In this document: positions 46,793 to 61,134 of the stretch, one piece after another | Layout of the letters: every line of letters starts with the position of its first letter | Position numbering within the stretch: the stretch's first letter is position 1 | Assembly: GCF_051622035.1 (NCBI RefSeq) | Contig: NC_135360.1 | Location: 9,166,001 to 9,230,000 of the forward strand | Length of the DNA stretch: 64,000 nt | Reading direction: 5' to 3' | Origin: Arctopsyche grandis | Taxonomy: Eukaryota; Arthropoda; Insecta; Trichoptera; Hydropsychidae | Position numbers and translations under genes: made by a program | Notes under the pieces: generated by a model | Told to the model about the DNA's origin: nothing | Databases searched by the model: none | What the model saw: only the letters and a program-made list of their open reading frames with translations

Positions 46793-49700
46793 GTTGGTTA
46801 GGTTAGGTTGGGTTAGGTTTGGTGAGCTTAGCACGTTTTGTGTATATTTTTGCAATATTGATTTCTTTGATTTCGGTGTTGGTAAGGTTAGGTTGGGTTA
46901 GGTTTTGTGAGGTAAGCGCGTTTTGTGTATATTTTTGCAATGTCGAATTCTTTGATTTCGGTGATGGTTATGTTAGGTTGGGTTAGGTTTGGTGAGGTAA
47001 GCGAGTTTTGTGTATATTCTTGCAATCTCGAATTCTTTGATTTCGGTGATGGCTAGGTTAGGTTGGGTTAGGTTTGGTGAGGTAAGCGCGTTTTGGGTAT
47101 ATTTTTGCAATGTCGAATTCTTTAATTTCGGTGTTGCTTGTGTTAGGTTGGGTTACGTTTGGTGAGGTTAGCGAGTTTTGTGAATAACTTACAATCTGGA
47201 ATTCTTTGATTTCGGTGATCGTTAGGTTAGGTTGGGTTAGGTTTGATGAGGTAAGCACGTTTTTTGTATATTTTTGCAATGTTGAATTCTTTGATTTTGG
47301 TGTTGGTTAGGTTCGGTGAGGTTAGCACGTTTTGTGTATATTTTTGCAATGTCGAATTTATTGATTTCGGTCATGGTTAGGTTGGGTTGGGTTAGGTTTC
47401 GTGCGGTAAGCGAGTTTTGTGTCTAACTTACAATCTCGAATTATTTGATTTTGGTGATGGTAAGGTTAGGTTGGGTCTATTTTGATGAAGTAAGCGAGTT
47501 TTGTGTAAATTTTAAAATCTCGAATTCATTGATTTCGGTGATGGTTAGGTTAGGTTGGGTTAAGTATGGTGAGGTTAGCATCTTTTGTGTATATTTTTGA
47601 AAAGTCGAATTCTTTGATTTTGGTGTTGGTTAGGTTAGGTTGGGTTAGGTTTGTTGAGCTTAGCACGTTTTGTGTATATTTTTGCAATGTTGAATTCTTT
47701 GATTTCGGTGTTGTTTAGGTTAGGTTGGCTTAGGTTCGGTGAGGTTAGCACGTTTTGTGTATATTTTTGCAATGTCGAATTCTTTGATTTCGGTCATGGT
47801 TAGGTTGGGTTGGGTTAGGTTTCGTGCGGTTAGCGAGTTTTTTGTCTAACTTACAATCTCGAATTATTTGACTTTGGTGATGGTAAGGTTAGGTTGGGTC
47901 TATTTTGATGAGGTAAGCGAGTTTTGTGAAAATCTTACAATCTCGAATTCTTTAATTTCGGTGATGGTTAGGTTAGGTTGGGTTAGGTTTGGTGAGGTTA
48001 GCACGTTTTGTGTATATTTTTGCAATGTTGAATTATTTGATTTCGGTGTTGTTTAGGTTAGGTTGGCTTAGGTTCGGTGAGGTTAGCACGTTTTGTGTAT
48101 ATTTTTGCAATGTCGAATTTATTGATTTCGGTCATGGTTAGGTTGGGTTGGGTTAGGTTTCGTGCGGTAAGCGAGTTTTGTGTCTAACTTACAATCTCGA
48201 ATTATTTGACTTTGGTGATGGTAAGGTTAGGTTGGGTCTATTTTGATGAGGTAAGCGAGTTTTGTGAAAATCTTACAATCTCGAATTCTTTAATTTCGGT
48301 GATGGTTAGGTTAGGTTGGGTTAGGTTTGGTGAGGTTAGCACGTTTTTTGTATATTTTTGCATGGCGATTTCTTTGATTTCGGTGTTGTTTGGGTTAGTT
48401 TGGGTTAGGTATGGTGAGCATAGCACGTTTTGTGTATATTCTTGCAATGTCTAATTCTTCGATTTCGGTGATGGTAATGTTAGGTTGGGTTAGGTTTGGT
48501 GAGGTAAGCGAGTTTTGTGAATAACTTACAATCTCGAATTCTTTGATTTCGGTGATGGTTAGGTTAGGTTGGGTTAGGTTTGGTGAGCTTAGCACGTTTT
48601 GTGTATATTTTTGCAATATTGATTTCTTTGATTTCGGTGTTGGTAAGGTTAGGTTGGGTTAGGTTTTGTGAGGTAAGCGCGTTTTGTGTATATTTTTGCA
48701 ATGTCGAATTCTTTGATTTCGGTGATGGTTATGTTAGGTTGGGTTAGGTTTGGTGAGGTAAGCGAGTTTTGTGAATAACTTACAATCTCGAATTCTTTGA
48801 TTTCGGTGATGGCTAGGTTAGGTTGGTTTAGGTTTGGTGAGGTAAGCGCGTTTTGTGTATATTTTTGCAATGTCGAATTCTTTAATTTCGGTGTTGCTTG
48901 TGTTAGGTTTGGTTACGTTTGGTGAGGTTAGCGAGTTTTGTGAATAACTTACAATCTGGAATTCTTTGATTTCGGTGATCGTTAGGTTAGGTTGGGTTAG
49001 GTTTGGTGAGGTAAGCACGTTTTTTGTATATTTTTGCAATGTTGAATTCTTTGATTTTGGTGTTGGTTAGGTTTGGTGAGGTTAGCACGTTTTGTGTATA
49101 TTTTTGCAATGTTAAAATCTTTGATTTCGGTGTTGTTTAGGTTAGGTTGGCTTAGGTTCGGTGAGGTTAGCACGTTTTGTGTATATTTTTGCAATGTCGA
49201 ATTTATTGATTTCGGTCATGGTTAGGTTGGGTTGGGTTAGGTTTCGTGCGGTAAGCGAGTTTTGTGTCTAACTTACAATCTCGAATTATTTGATTTTGGT
49301 GATGGTAAGGTTAGGTTGGGTTAGGTTTGGTGAGGTTAGCACGTTTTTTGTATATTTTTGCATGGCGATTTCTTTGATTTAGAATCATATTGATTGTGAA
49401 TAATTTAGAATCTCAAATTCTTTGATTTCGGTGATGGTTAGGTTAGGTTGGGTTAGGTTTGGTGAGCTTAGCACGTTTTGTGTATATTTTTGCAATGTGG
49501 AATTCTTTGATTTTGGTGTTGTTAAGGTTTGGTTGGGTTGGGTTTGGTGAGGTGAGCGCGTTTTGTGTATATTTTTGCAATGTTGAATTCTTTGATTTTG
49601 GTGTTGGTTAGGTTGGGTTGGGTTAGGTTTGGTGAGGTAAGCCCGTTTTGTGTATATTCTTGCAATGTCGAATTCTTTGATTTCGGTGATGGTAATGTTA

Positions 49701-52700
49701 GGTTGGATTAGGTTTGGTGAGGTAAGCGAGTTTTGAGAAAAACTAACAATCTGGAATTCTTTGATTTCGGTGATGGTTAGGTTAGGTTGGGTTTGGTTTG
49801 GTGAGGTTAGCGAGTTTTGTGAATAACTAACAATCTGAAATTCTTTAAAATTTCGGTGATGGTTAGGTTTTTTGATTTCGGTGATTTCGGTGATTCTTTG
49901 ATTTCGGTGATGGTAATGTTAGGTTGGGTTGGGTTTGGTGAGGTAAGCGAGTTTTGTGAATAATTAAGAATCTCGAATTCTTTGATTTCGGTGATGGTTA
50001 GGTTAGGTTGGGTTAGGTTTGGTGAGCTTAGCACGTTTTGTGTATATTTTTGCAATGTTAAATTCTTTGATTTTGGTGTTGTTAAGGTTTGGTTGGGTTG
50101 GGTTTGGTGAGGTAAGGGCGTTTTGTGTATATTTTTGCAATGTCGAATTTTTTGATTTCGGTGTTGCTTGGGTTAGGTTGGGTTAGGTTTGGTGAGCTAA
50201 GCACGTTTTGTGTATATTTTTGCAATGTTGAATTCTTCGATTTTGGTGTTGGTTAGGTTAGGTTGGGTTAGGTTTGGTGAGCTTAGCACGTTTTGTGTAT
50301 ATTTTTGCAAAATTGATTTCTTTGATCTCGGTGTTGGTAAGGTTAGGTTGGGTTAGGTTTTGTGAGGTAAGCGCGTTTTGTGTATATTTTTGCAATGTCG
50401 AATTCTTTGATTTCGGTGATGGCTAGGTTAGGTTGGGTTAGGTTTGGTGAGGTAAGCGCGTTTTGGGTATATTTTTGCAATGTCGAATTCTTTAATTTCG
50501 GTGTTGCTTGTGTTAGGTTGGGTTACGTTTGGTGAGGTTAGCGAGTTTTGTGAATAACTTACAATCTGGAATTCTTTGATTTCGGTGATCGTTAGGTTAG
50601 GTTGGGTTAGGTTTGATGAGGTAAGCACGTTTTTTGTATATTTTTGCAATGTTGAATTCTTTGATTTTGGTGTTGGTTAGGTTCGGTGAGGTTAGCACGT
50701 TTTGTGTATATTTTTGCAATGTCGAATTTTTTGATTTCGGTGTTGCTTGGGTTAGGTTGGGTTAGGTTTGGTGAGCTAAGCACGTTTTGTGTATATTTTT
50801 GCAATGTTGAATTCTTTGATTTCGGTGATCGTTAGGTTAGGTTGGGTTAGGTTTGGTGAGGTAAGCACGTTTTTTGTATATTTTTGCAATGTTGAATTCT
50901 TTGATTTTGGTGTTGGTTAGGTTTGGTGAGGTTAGCACGTTTTGTGTATATTTTTGCAATGTTGAATTTTTTGATTTCGGTGTTGCTTGGGTTAGGTTGG
51001 GTTAGGTTTGGTGAGCTTAGCACGTTTTGTGTATATTTTTGCAATGTTGAATTCTTTGATTTTGGTGTTGGTTAGGTTGGGTTGGGTTAGGTTTGGTGAG
51101 GTAAGCGCGTTTTGTGTATATTTTTGCAATGTCGAATTTTTTGATTTCGGTGTTGCTTGGGATAGGTTGGGTTAGGTTTGGTGAGCTTAGCACGTTTTGT
51201 GTATATTTTTGCAATGTTGAATTCTTTGATTTTGGTGTTGGTTAGGTTGGGTTGGGTTAGGTTTGGTGAGGTAAGCGCGTTTTGTGTATATTTTTGCAAT
51301 GTCGAATTCTTTAATTTCGGTGTTGCTTGTGTTAGGTTGGGTTAGGTTTGGTGAGGTTAGCGAGTTTTGTGAATAACTAACAATCTGAAATTCTTTAAAA
51401 TTTCGGTGATGGTTAGGTTTCTTGATTTCGGTGATTTCGGTGATTCTTTGATTTCGGTGATGGTAATGTTAGGTTGGGTTAGGTTTGGTGAGGTAAGCGA
51501 GTTTTGTGAATAATTAAGAATCTCGAATTCTTTGATTTCGGTGATCGTTAGGTTAGGTTGGGTTAGGTTTGGTGAGCTTAGCACGTTTTGTGTATATTTT
51601 TGCAATGTTGAATTCTTTGATTTTGGTGTTGGTTAGGTTGGGTTGGGTTAGGTTTGGTGAGGTAAGCGCGTTTTGTGTATATTTTTGCAATGTTGAATTC
51701 TTTGATTTTGGTGTTGGTTAGGTTAGGTTGGGTTAGGTTTGGTGAGCTTAGCACGTTTTGTGTATATTTTTGCAATGTTGAATTCTTTGATTTTGGTGTT
51801 GGTTAGGTTGGGTTGGGTTACGTTTGGTGAGGTTAGCGAGTTTTGTGAATAACTTACAATCTGGAATTCTTTGATTTCGGTGATCGTTAGGTTAGGTTGG
51901 GTTAGGTTTGGTGAGGTAAGCACGTTTTTTGTATATTTTTGCAATGTTGAATTCTTTGATTTTGGTGTTGGTTAGGTTTGGTGTGGTTAGCACGTTTTGT
52001 GTATATTTTTGCAATGTTGAATTCTTTGATTTCGGTGTTGTTAAGGTTAGGTTGGCTTAGGTTCGGTGAGGTTAGCACGTTTTGTGTATATTTTTGCAAT
52101 GTTGAATTTTTTGATTTCGGTGTTGCTTGGGTTAGGTTGGGTTAGGTTTGGTGAGCTTAGCACGTTTTGTGTATATTTTTGCAATGTTGAATTCTTTGAT
52201 TTTGGTGTTGGTTAGGTTGGGTTGGGTTAGGTTTGGTGAGGTAAGCGCGTTTTGTGTATATTTTTGCAATGTCGAATTTTTTGATTTCGGTGTTGCTTGG
52301 GATAGGTTGGGTTAGGTTTGGTGAGCTTAGCACGTTTTGTGTATATTTTTGCAATGTTGAATTCTTTGATTTTGGTGTTGGTTAGGTTGTGTTGGGTTAG
52401 GTTTGGTGAGGTAAGCGCGTTTTGTGTATATTTTTGCAATGTCGAATTCTTTAATTTCGGTGTTGCTTGTGTTAGGTTGGGTTAGGTTTGGTGAGGTTAG
52501 CGAATTTTGTGAATAACTAACAATCTGAAATTCTTTAAAATTTCGGTGATGGTTAGGTTTCTTGATTTCGGTGATTTCGGTGATTCTTTGATTTCGGTGA
52601 TGGTAATGTTAGGTTGGGTTAGGTTTGGTGAGGTAAGCGAGTTTTGTGAATAATTAAGAATCTCGAATTCTTTGATTTCGGTGATCGTTAGGTTAGGTTG

Positions 52701-53936
52701 GGTTAGGTTTGGTGAGCTTAGCACGTTTTGTGTATATTTTTGCAATGTTGAATTCTTTGATTTTGGTGTTGGTTAGGTTAGGTTGGGTTAGGTTTGGTGA
52801 GCTTAGCACGTTTTGTGTATATTTTTGCAATGTTGAATTCTTTGATTTTGGTGTTGGTTAGGTTGGGTTGGGTTACGTTTGGTGAGGTTAGCGAGTTTTG
52901 TGAATAACTAACAATCTGGAATTCTTTGATTTCGGTGATCGTTAGGTTAGGTTGGGTTAGGTTTGGTGAGGTAAGCACGTTTTTTGTATATTTTTGCAAT
53001 GTTGAATTCTTTGATTTTGGTGTTGGTTAGGTTTGGTGAGGTTAGCACGTTTTGTGTATATTTTTGCAATGTTGAATTCTTTGATTTCGGTGTTGTTTAG
53101 GTTAGGTTGGCTTAGGTTCGGTGAGGTTAGCACGTTTTGTGTTAATTTTTGCAATGTCGAATTTATTGATTTCGGTCATGGTTAGGTTGGGTTGGGTTAG
53201 GTTTCGTGCGGTAAGCGAGTTTTGTGTCTAACTTACAATCTCGAATTATTTGATTTTGGTGATGGTAAGGTTAGGTTGGGTCTATTTTGATGAAGTAAGC
53301 GAGTTTTGTGTAAATCTTACAATCTCGAATTCATTGATTTCGGTGATGGTTAGGTTAGGTTGGGTTAAGTATGGTGAGGTTAGCATCTTTTGTGTATATT
53401 TTTGAAAAGTCGAATTCTTTGATTTTGGTGTTGGTTAGGTTAGGTTGGGTTAGGTTTGTTGAGCTTAGCACGTTTTGTGTATATTTTTGCAATGTTGAAT
53501 TCTTTGATTTCGGTGTTGTTTAGGTTAGGTTGGCTTAGGTTCGGTGAGGTTAGCACGTTTTGTGTATATTTTTGCAATGTCGAATTCTTTGATTTCGGTC
53601 ATGGTTAGGTTGGGTTGGGTTAGGTTTCGTGCGGTTAGCGAGTTTTTTGTCTAACTTACAATCTCGAATTATTTGACTTTGGTGATGGTAAGGTTAGGTT
53701 GGGTCTATTTTGATGAGGTAAGCGAGTTTTGTGAAAATCTTACAATCTCGAATTCTTTAATTTCGGTGATGGTTAGGTTAGGTTGGGTTAGGTTTGGTGA
53801 GGTTAGCACGTTTTTTGTATATTTTTGCATGGCGATTTCTTTGATTTCGGTGTTGTTTGGGTTAGTTTGGGTAAGGTATGGTGAGCATAGCACGTTTTGT
53901 GTATATTCTTGCAATGTCGAATTCTTCGATTTCGGT
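46793..53936 (+). repeat. 7144-bp higher-order repeat, unit B
   Basis: This is the tandem partner of 39649-46792 with the same monomer order throughout. At its right end the match to the start of unit A stops and the sequence jumps to the register of unit position about 1677, where the partial third copy begins. Confidence 0.9.
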
Positions 53937-56900
53937 GATGGTAATGTTAGGTTGGGTTAGGTTTGGTGAGGTAAGCGAGTTTTGTGAATAACTAACAATC
54001 TCGAATTCTTTGATTTCGGTGATGGTTAGGTTAGGTTGGGTTAGGTTTAATGAGCTTAGCACGTTTTGTGTATATTTTTGCAATATTGATTTCTTTGATT
54101 TCGGTGTTGGTAAGGTTAGGTTGGGTTAGGTTTTGTGAGGTAAGCGCGTTTTGTGTATATTTTTGCAATGTCGAATTCTTTGATTTCGGTGATGGTTATG
54201 TTAGGTTGGGTTAGGTTTGGTGAGGTAAGCGAGTTTTGTGAATAACTTACAATCTCGAATTCTTTGATTTCGGTGATGGCTAGGTTAGGTTGGTTTAGGT
54301 TTGGTGAGGTAAGCGCGTTTTGTGTATATTTTTGCAATGTCGAATTCTTTAATTTCGGTGTTGCTTGTGTTAGGTTTGGTTACGTTTGGTGAGGTTAGCG
54401 AGTTTTGTGAATAACTTACAATCTGGAATTCTTTGATTTCGGTGATCGTTAGGTTAGGTTGGGTTAGGTTTGGTGAGGTAAGCACGTTTTTTGTATATTT
54501 TTGCAATGTTGAATTCTATGATTTTGGTGTTGGTTAGGTTTGGTGAGGTTAGCACGTTTTGTGTATATTTTTGCAATGTTAAAATCTTTGATTTCGGTGT
54601 TGTTTAGGTTAGGTTGGCTTAGGTTCGGTGAGGTTAGCACGTTTTGTGTATATTTTTGCAATGTCGAATTTATTGATTTCGGTCATGGTTAGGTTGGGTT
54701 GGGTTAGGTTTCGTGTGGTAAGCGAGTTTTGTGTCTAACTTACAATCTCGAATTATTTGATTTTGGTGATGGTAAGGTTAGGTTGGGTTAGGTTTGGTGA
54801 GGTTAGCACGTTTTTTGTATATTTTTGCATGGCGATTTCTTTGATTTAGAATCATATTGATTGTGAATAATTTAGAATCTCAAATTCTTTGATTTCGGTG
54901 ATGGTTAGGTTAGGTTGGGTTAGGTTTGGTGAGCTTAGCACGTTTTGTGTATATTTTTGCAATGTGGAATTCTTTGATTTTGGTGTTGTTAAGGTTTGGT
55001 TGGGTTGGGTTTGGTGAGGTGAGCGCGTTTTGTGTATATTTTTGCAATGTTGAATTTTTTGATTTTGGTGTTGGTTAGGTTGGGTTGGGTTAGGTTTGGT
55101 GAGGTAAGCCCGTTTTGTGTATATTCTTGCAATGTCGAATTCTTTGATTTCGGTGATGGTAATGTTAGGTTGGATTAGGTTTGGTGAGGTAAGCGAGTTT
55201 TGAGAAAAACTAACAATCTAGAATTCTTTGATTTCGGTGATGGTTAGGTTAGGTTGGGTTAGGTTTGGTGAGGTTAGCGAGTTTTGTGAATAACTAACAA
55301 TCTGAAATTCTTTAAAATTTCGGTGATGGATAGGTTTCTTGATTTCGGTGATTTCGGTGATGGTAATGTTAGGTTGGGTTGGGTTTGGTGAGGTAAGCGA
55401 GTTTTGTGAATAATTAAGAATCTCGAATTCTTTGATTTCGGTGATGGTTAGGTTAGGTTGGGTTAGGTTTGGTGAGCTTAGCACGTTTTGTGTATATTTT
55501 TGCAATGTTAAATTCTTTGATTTTGGTGTTGTTAAGGTTTGGTTGGGTTGGGTTTGGTGAGGTAAGGGCGTTTTGTGTATATTTTTGCAATGTCGAATTT
55601 TTTGATTTCGGTGTTGCTTGGGTTAGTTTGGGTTAGGTTTGGTGAGCTAAGCACGTTTTGTGTATATTTTTGCAATGTTGAATTCTTCGATTTTGGTGTT
55701 GGTTAGGTTAGGTTGGGTTAGGTTTGGTGAGCTTAGCACGTTTTGTGTATATTTTTGCAAAATTGATTTCTTTGATCTCGGTGTTGGTAAGGTTAGGTTG
55801 GGTTAGGTTTTGTGAGGTAAGCGCGTTTTGTGTATATTTTTGCAATGTCGAATTCTTTGATTTCGGTGATGGTTATGTTAGGTTGGGTTAGGTTTGGTGA
55901 GGTAAGCGAGTTTTGTGTATATTCTTGCAATCTCGAATTCTTTGATTTCGGTGATGGCTAGGTTAGGTTGGGTTAGGTTTGGTGAGGTAAGCGCGTTTTG
56001 GGTATATTTTTGCAATGTCGAATTCTTTAATTTCGGTGTTGCTTGTGTTAGGTTGGGTTACGTTTGGTGAGGTTAGCGAGTTTTGTGAATAACTTACAAT
56101 CTGGAATTCTTTGATTTCGGTGATCGTTAGGTTAGGTTGGGTTAGGTTTGATGAGGTAAGCACGTTTTTTGTATATTTTTGCAATGTTGAATTCTTTGAT
56201 TTTGGTGTTGGTTAGGTTCGGTGAGGTTAGCACGTTTTGTGTATATTTTTGCAATGTCGAATTTTTTGATTTCGGTGTTGCTTGGGTTAGGTTGGTTTAG
56301 GTTTGGTGAGCTAAGCACGTTTTGTGTATATTTTTGCAATGTTGAATTCTTTGATTTCGGTGATCGTTAGGTTAGGTTGGGTTAGGTTTGGTGAGGTAAG
56401 CACGTTTTTTGTATATTTTTGCAATGTTGAATTCTTTGATTTTGGTGTTGGTTAGGTTTGGTGAGGTTAGCACGTTTTGTGTATATTTTTGCAATGTTGA
56501 ATTTTTTGATTTCGGTGTTGCTTGGGTTAGGTTGGGTTAGGTTTGGTGAGCTTAGCACGTTTTGTGTATATTTTTGCAATGTTGAATTCTTTGATTTTGG
56601 TGTTGGTTAGGTTGGGTTGGGTTAGGTTTGGTGAGGTAAGCGCGTTTTGTGTATATTTTTGCAATGTCGAATTCTTTAATTTCGGTGTTGCTTGTGTAAG
56701 GTTGGGTTAGGTTTGGTGAGGTTAGCGAGTTTTGTGAATAACTAACAATCTGAAATTCTTTAAAATTTCGGTGATGGTTAGGTTTCTTGATTTCGGTGAT
56801 TTCAGTGATTCTTTGATTTCGGTGATGGTAATGTTAGGTTGGGTTAGGTTTGGTGAGGTAAGCGAGTTTTGTGAATAATTAAGAATCTCGAATTCTTTGA

Positions 56901-59114
56901 TTTCGGTGATCGTTAGGTTAGGTTGGGTTAGGTTTGGTGAGCTTAGCACGTTTTGTGTATATTTTTGCAATGTTGAATTCTTTGATTTTGGTGTTGGTTA
57001 GGTTGGGTTGGGTTAGGTTTGGTGAGGTAAGCGCGTTTTGTGTATATTTTTGCAATGTCAAATTTTTTGATTTCGGTGTTGCTTGGGTTAGGTTGGGTTA
57101 GGTTTGGTGAGCTAAGCACGTTTTGTGTTTATTTTTGCAATGTTGAATTCTTTGATTTTGGTGTTGGTTAGGTTGGGTTGGGTTACGTTTGGTGAGGTTA
57201 GCGAGTTTTGTGAATAACTTACAATCTGGAATTCTTTGATTTCGGTGATCGTTAGGTTAGGTTGGGTTAGGTTTGGTGAGGTAAGCACGTTTTTTGTATA
57301 TTTTTGCAATGTTGAATTCTTTGATTTTGGTGTTGGTTAGGTTTGGTGTGGTTAGCACGTTTTGTGTATATTTTTGCAATGTTGAATTCTTTGATTTCGG
57401 TGTTGTTAAGGTTAGGTTGGCTTAGGTTCGGTGAGGTTAGCACGTTTTGTGTATATTTTTGCAATGTCGAATTCTTTAATTTCGGTGTTGCTTGTGTTAG
57501 GTTGGGTTACGTTTGGTGAGATTAGCGAGTTTTGTGAATAACTTACAATCTGGAATTCTTTGATTTCGGTGATCGTTAGGTTAGGTTGGGTTAGGTTTGG
57601 TGAGGTAAGCACGTTTTTTGTATATTTTTGCAATGTTGAATTCTTTGATTTTGGTGTTGGTTAGGTTTGGTGAGGTTACCACGTTTTGTGTATATTTTTG
57701 CAATGTTGAATTCTTTGATTTCGGTGTTGGTTAGGTTGGGTTGGGTTAGGTTTGGTGAGGTAAGCGCGTTTTGTGTATATTTTTGCAATGTCGAATTCTT
57801 TAATTTCAGTGTTGCTTGTGTTAGGTTGGGTTACGTTTGGTGAGGTTAGCGAGTTTTGTGAATAACTTACAATCTGGAATTCTTTGATTTCGGTGATCGT
57901 TAGGTTAGGTTGGGTTAGGTTTGGTGAGGTAAGCACGTTTTTTGTATATTTTTGCAATGTTGAATTCTTTGATTTCGGTGTTGTTTAGGTGAGGTTGGCT
58001 TAGGTTCGGTGAGGTTAGCACGTTTTGTGTATATTTTTGCAATGTCGAATTTTTTGATTTCGGTGTTGCTTGGGTTAGGTTGGGTTAGGTTTGGTGAGCT
58101 AAGCACGTTTTGTGTATATTTTTGAAATGTTGAATTCTTTGATTTTGGTGTTGGTTAGGTTAGGTTGGGTTAGGTTTGGTGAGCTTAGCACGTTTTGTGT
58201 ATATTTTTGCAATGTTGAATTCTTTGATTTTGGTGTTGGTTAGGTTGGGTTGGGTTACGTTTGGTGAGGTTAGCGAGTTTTGTGAATAACTTACAATCTG
58301 GAATTCTTTGATTTCGGTGATCGTTAGGTTAGGTTGGGTTAGGTTTGGTGAGGTAAGCACGTTTTTTGTATATTTTTGCAATGTTGAATTCTTTGATTTT
58401 GGTGTTGGTTAGGTTTGGTGAGGTTAGCACGTTTTGTGTATATTTTTGCAATGTTGAATTCTTTGATTTCGGTGTTGTTAAGGTTAGGTTGGCTTAGGTT
58501 CGGTGAGGTTAGCACGTTTTGTGTATATTTTTGCAATGTCGAATTCTTTAATTTCGGTGTTGCTTGTGTTAGGTTGGGTTACGTTTGGTGAGGTTAGCGA
58601 GTTTTGTGAATAACTTACAATCTGGAATTCTTTGATTTCGGTGATCGTTAGGTTAGGTTGGGTTAGGTTTGGTGAGGTAAGCACATTTTTTGTATATTTT
58701 TGCAATGTTGAATTCTTTGATTTTGGTGTTGGTTAGGTTTGGTGAGGTTACCACGTTTTGTGTATATTTTTGCAATGTTGAATTCTTTGATTTCGGTGTT
58801 GGTTAGGTTGGGTTGGGTTAGGTTTGGTGAGCTTAGCACGTTTTGTGTATATTTTTGCAATAATGATTTCTTTGATTTTGGTGTTGGTTAGGTTGGGTTG
58901 GGTTAGGTTTGGTGAGGTAAGCACGTTTTGTGTATATTCTTGCAATGTCGAATTCTTTGATTTCGGTGATGGTAATGTTAGGTTGGGTTAGGTTTGGTGA
59001 GGTAAGCGAGTTTTGTGAATAATTAAGAATCTCGAATTCTTTGATTTCGGTGATGGTTAGGTTAGGTTGGGTTAGGTTTGGTGAGCTTAGCACGTTTTGT
59101 GTATATTTTTGCAA
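53937..59114 (+). repeat. Partial, decayed third copy of the higher-order unit
   Basis: From 53937 the sequence follows unit B shifted by 5467 bases. The shift changes to 5535 after a 17-bp loss and an 85-bp (one monomer) gain. Further on, by about 56720, it drops by 170 bases (two monomers), and correspondence then becomes patchy. This is the pattern expected of unequal exchange. Confidence 0.65.
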
Positions 59115-61134
59115 TGTTAAATTCTTTGATTTTGGTGTTGGTTAGGTTGGGTTGGGTTAGGTTTGGTGAGGTAAGCACGTTTTGTGTATATTTTTGCAAT
59201 GTTGAATTCTTTGATTTCGGTGTTGTTTAGGTTAGGTTGGCTTAGGTTCGGTGAGGTTAGCACGTTTTGTGTATATTTTTGCAATGTCGAATTCTTTGAT
59301 TTCGGTCATGGTTAGGTTGGGTTGGGTTAGGTTTCGTGCGGTTAGTAAGTTTTTTGTCTAACTTACAATTTTGAATTATTTGATTTTGGTGATGGTAAGG
59401 TTAGGTTGGGTCTATTTTGATGAGGTAAGCGAGTTTTGTGAAAATCTTACAATCTCGAATTCTTTAATTTCGGTGATGGTTAGGTTAGGTTGGGTTAGGT
59501 TTGGTGAGGTAAGCACGTTTTTTGTATATTTTTGCATGGCGATTTCTTTGATTTCGGTGTTGTTTGGGTTAGTTTGGGTTAGGTATGGTGAGCTTAGCAC
59601 GTTTTGTGTATATTCTTGCAATGTCGAATTCTTTGATTTCGGTGATGGTAAGGTTAGGTTGGGTATGGTTTGGTGAGTTTAGCACGTTGTGTGTATATTT
59701 TTGCAATGTTGAATTCTTTGATTTTGGTGTTGGTTAGGTTTGGTTAGGTAAGGTTTGGTGAGGTCAGCACGTTTTGTGTATATTTTTTAAATGTCGAATT
59801 CTTTGATTTCGGTGTTGGTTAGGCTAGGTTGGGTTAGGTTTGGTGTGGTTAGCGAGTTTTGTGTAAATCTTACAATTTGGAATTCTTTGATTTTGGTGTT
59901 GGTTAGGTTGGGTTGGGTTAGGTTTGGTGGGGTTAGTACGTTTTGTGTATATTTTTGCAATGTCAAATTCTTTGATTTCGGTGTTGGTAAGGTTAGGTTG
60001 GGTTAGGTTTGGTGAGGTTACCACGTTTTGTGTATATTCTTGCAATGTCGAATTCTTTGATTTCGGTGATGGTAATGTTAGGTTGGGTTAAGTTTGGTGA
60101 GTTAAGCGAGTTTTGTGAATAATTTAGAATCTCAAATTCTTTGATTTCGGTGATGGTTAGGTTAGGTTGGGTTAGGTTTGGTGAGCTTAGCACGTTTTGT
60201 GTATATTTTTGCAATGTGGAATTCTTTGATTTTGGTGTTGTTAAGGTTTGGTTAAGTTGGGTTTGGTGAGGTGAGCGCGTTTTGTGTATATTTTTGCAAT
60301 GTCGAATTCTTTGATTTCGGTGTTGCTTGGGTTAGGTTGGGTTAGGTTTGGTGAGCTAGGCACGTTTTTTGTATATTTTTGCAATGTTAAATTCATTGAT
60401 TTTGGTGTTGGTTAGGTTAGGTTGGGTTAGGTTTGGTGAGGTAAGCGCGTTTTGTGAATATTTTTGCAATGTCGAATTCTTTGATTTTGGTGTTTGTTAG
60501 GTTAGGTTGGGTTTGGTTTGGTGAGATTAGCACGTTTTGTGTATATTCTTGCAATGTCGGATTCTTTGATTTCGGTGATGGTTATGTTAGGTTGGGTTAG
60601 ATTTGGTGAGGTAAGCGAGTTTTGTGAATATATAAGAATCTCGAATTTTTTGATTTCGGTGATGGTTAGGTTAGGTTGGGTTAGGTTTGGTGAGCTTAGC
60701 ACGTTTTGTGTATATTTTTGCAATGTTGAATTCTTTGATTTTGGTGTTGTTAAGGTTTGGTTGGGTTGGGTTTGGTGAGGTAAGGGCGTTTTGTTTATAT
60801 TTTTGCAATGTCGAATTTTTTGATTTCGGTGTTGCTTGGGTTAGGTTGGGTTAGGTTTGGTGAGCTAAGCACGTTTTGTGTATATTTTTGCAATGTTGAA
60901 TTCTTTGATTTTGGTGTTGGTTAGGTTAGGTTGGGTTAGGTTTGGTGAGCGTAGCACGTTTTGTGTATATTTTTGCAATGTTGAATTCTTTGATTTTGGT
61001 GTTGGTTTGGTTGGGTTGGGTTAGGTTTGGTGAGGTAAGCGCGTTTTGTGTATATTTTTGCAATGTCGAATTCTTTAATTTCGGTGTTGCTTGTGTTAGG
61101 TTGGGTTACGTTTGGTGAGGTTAGCGAGTTTTGT

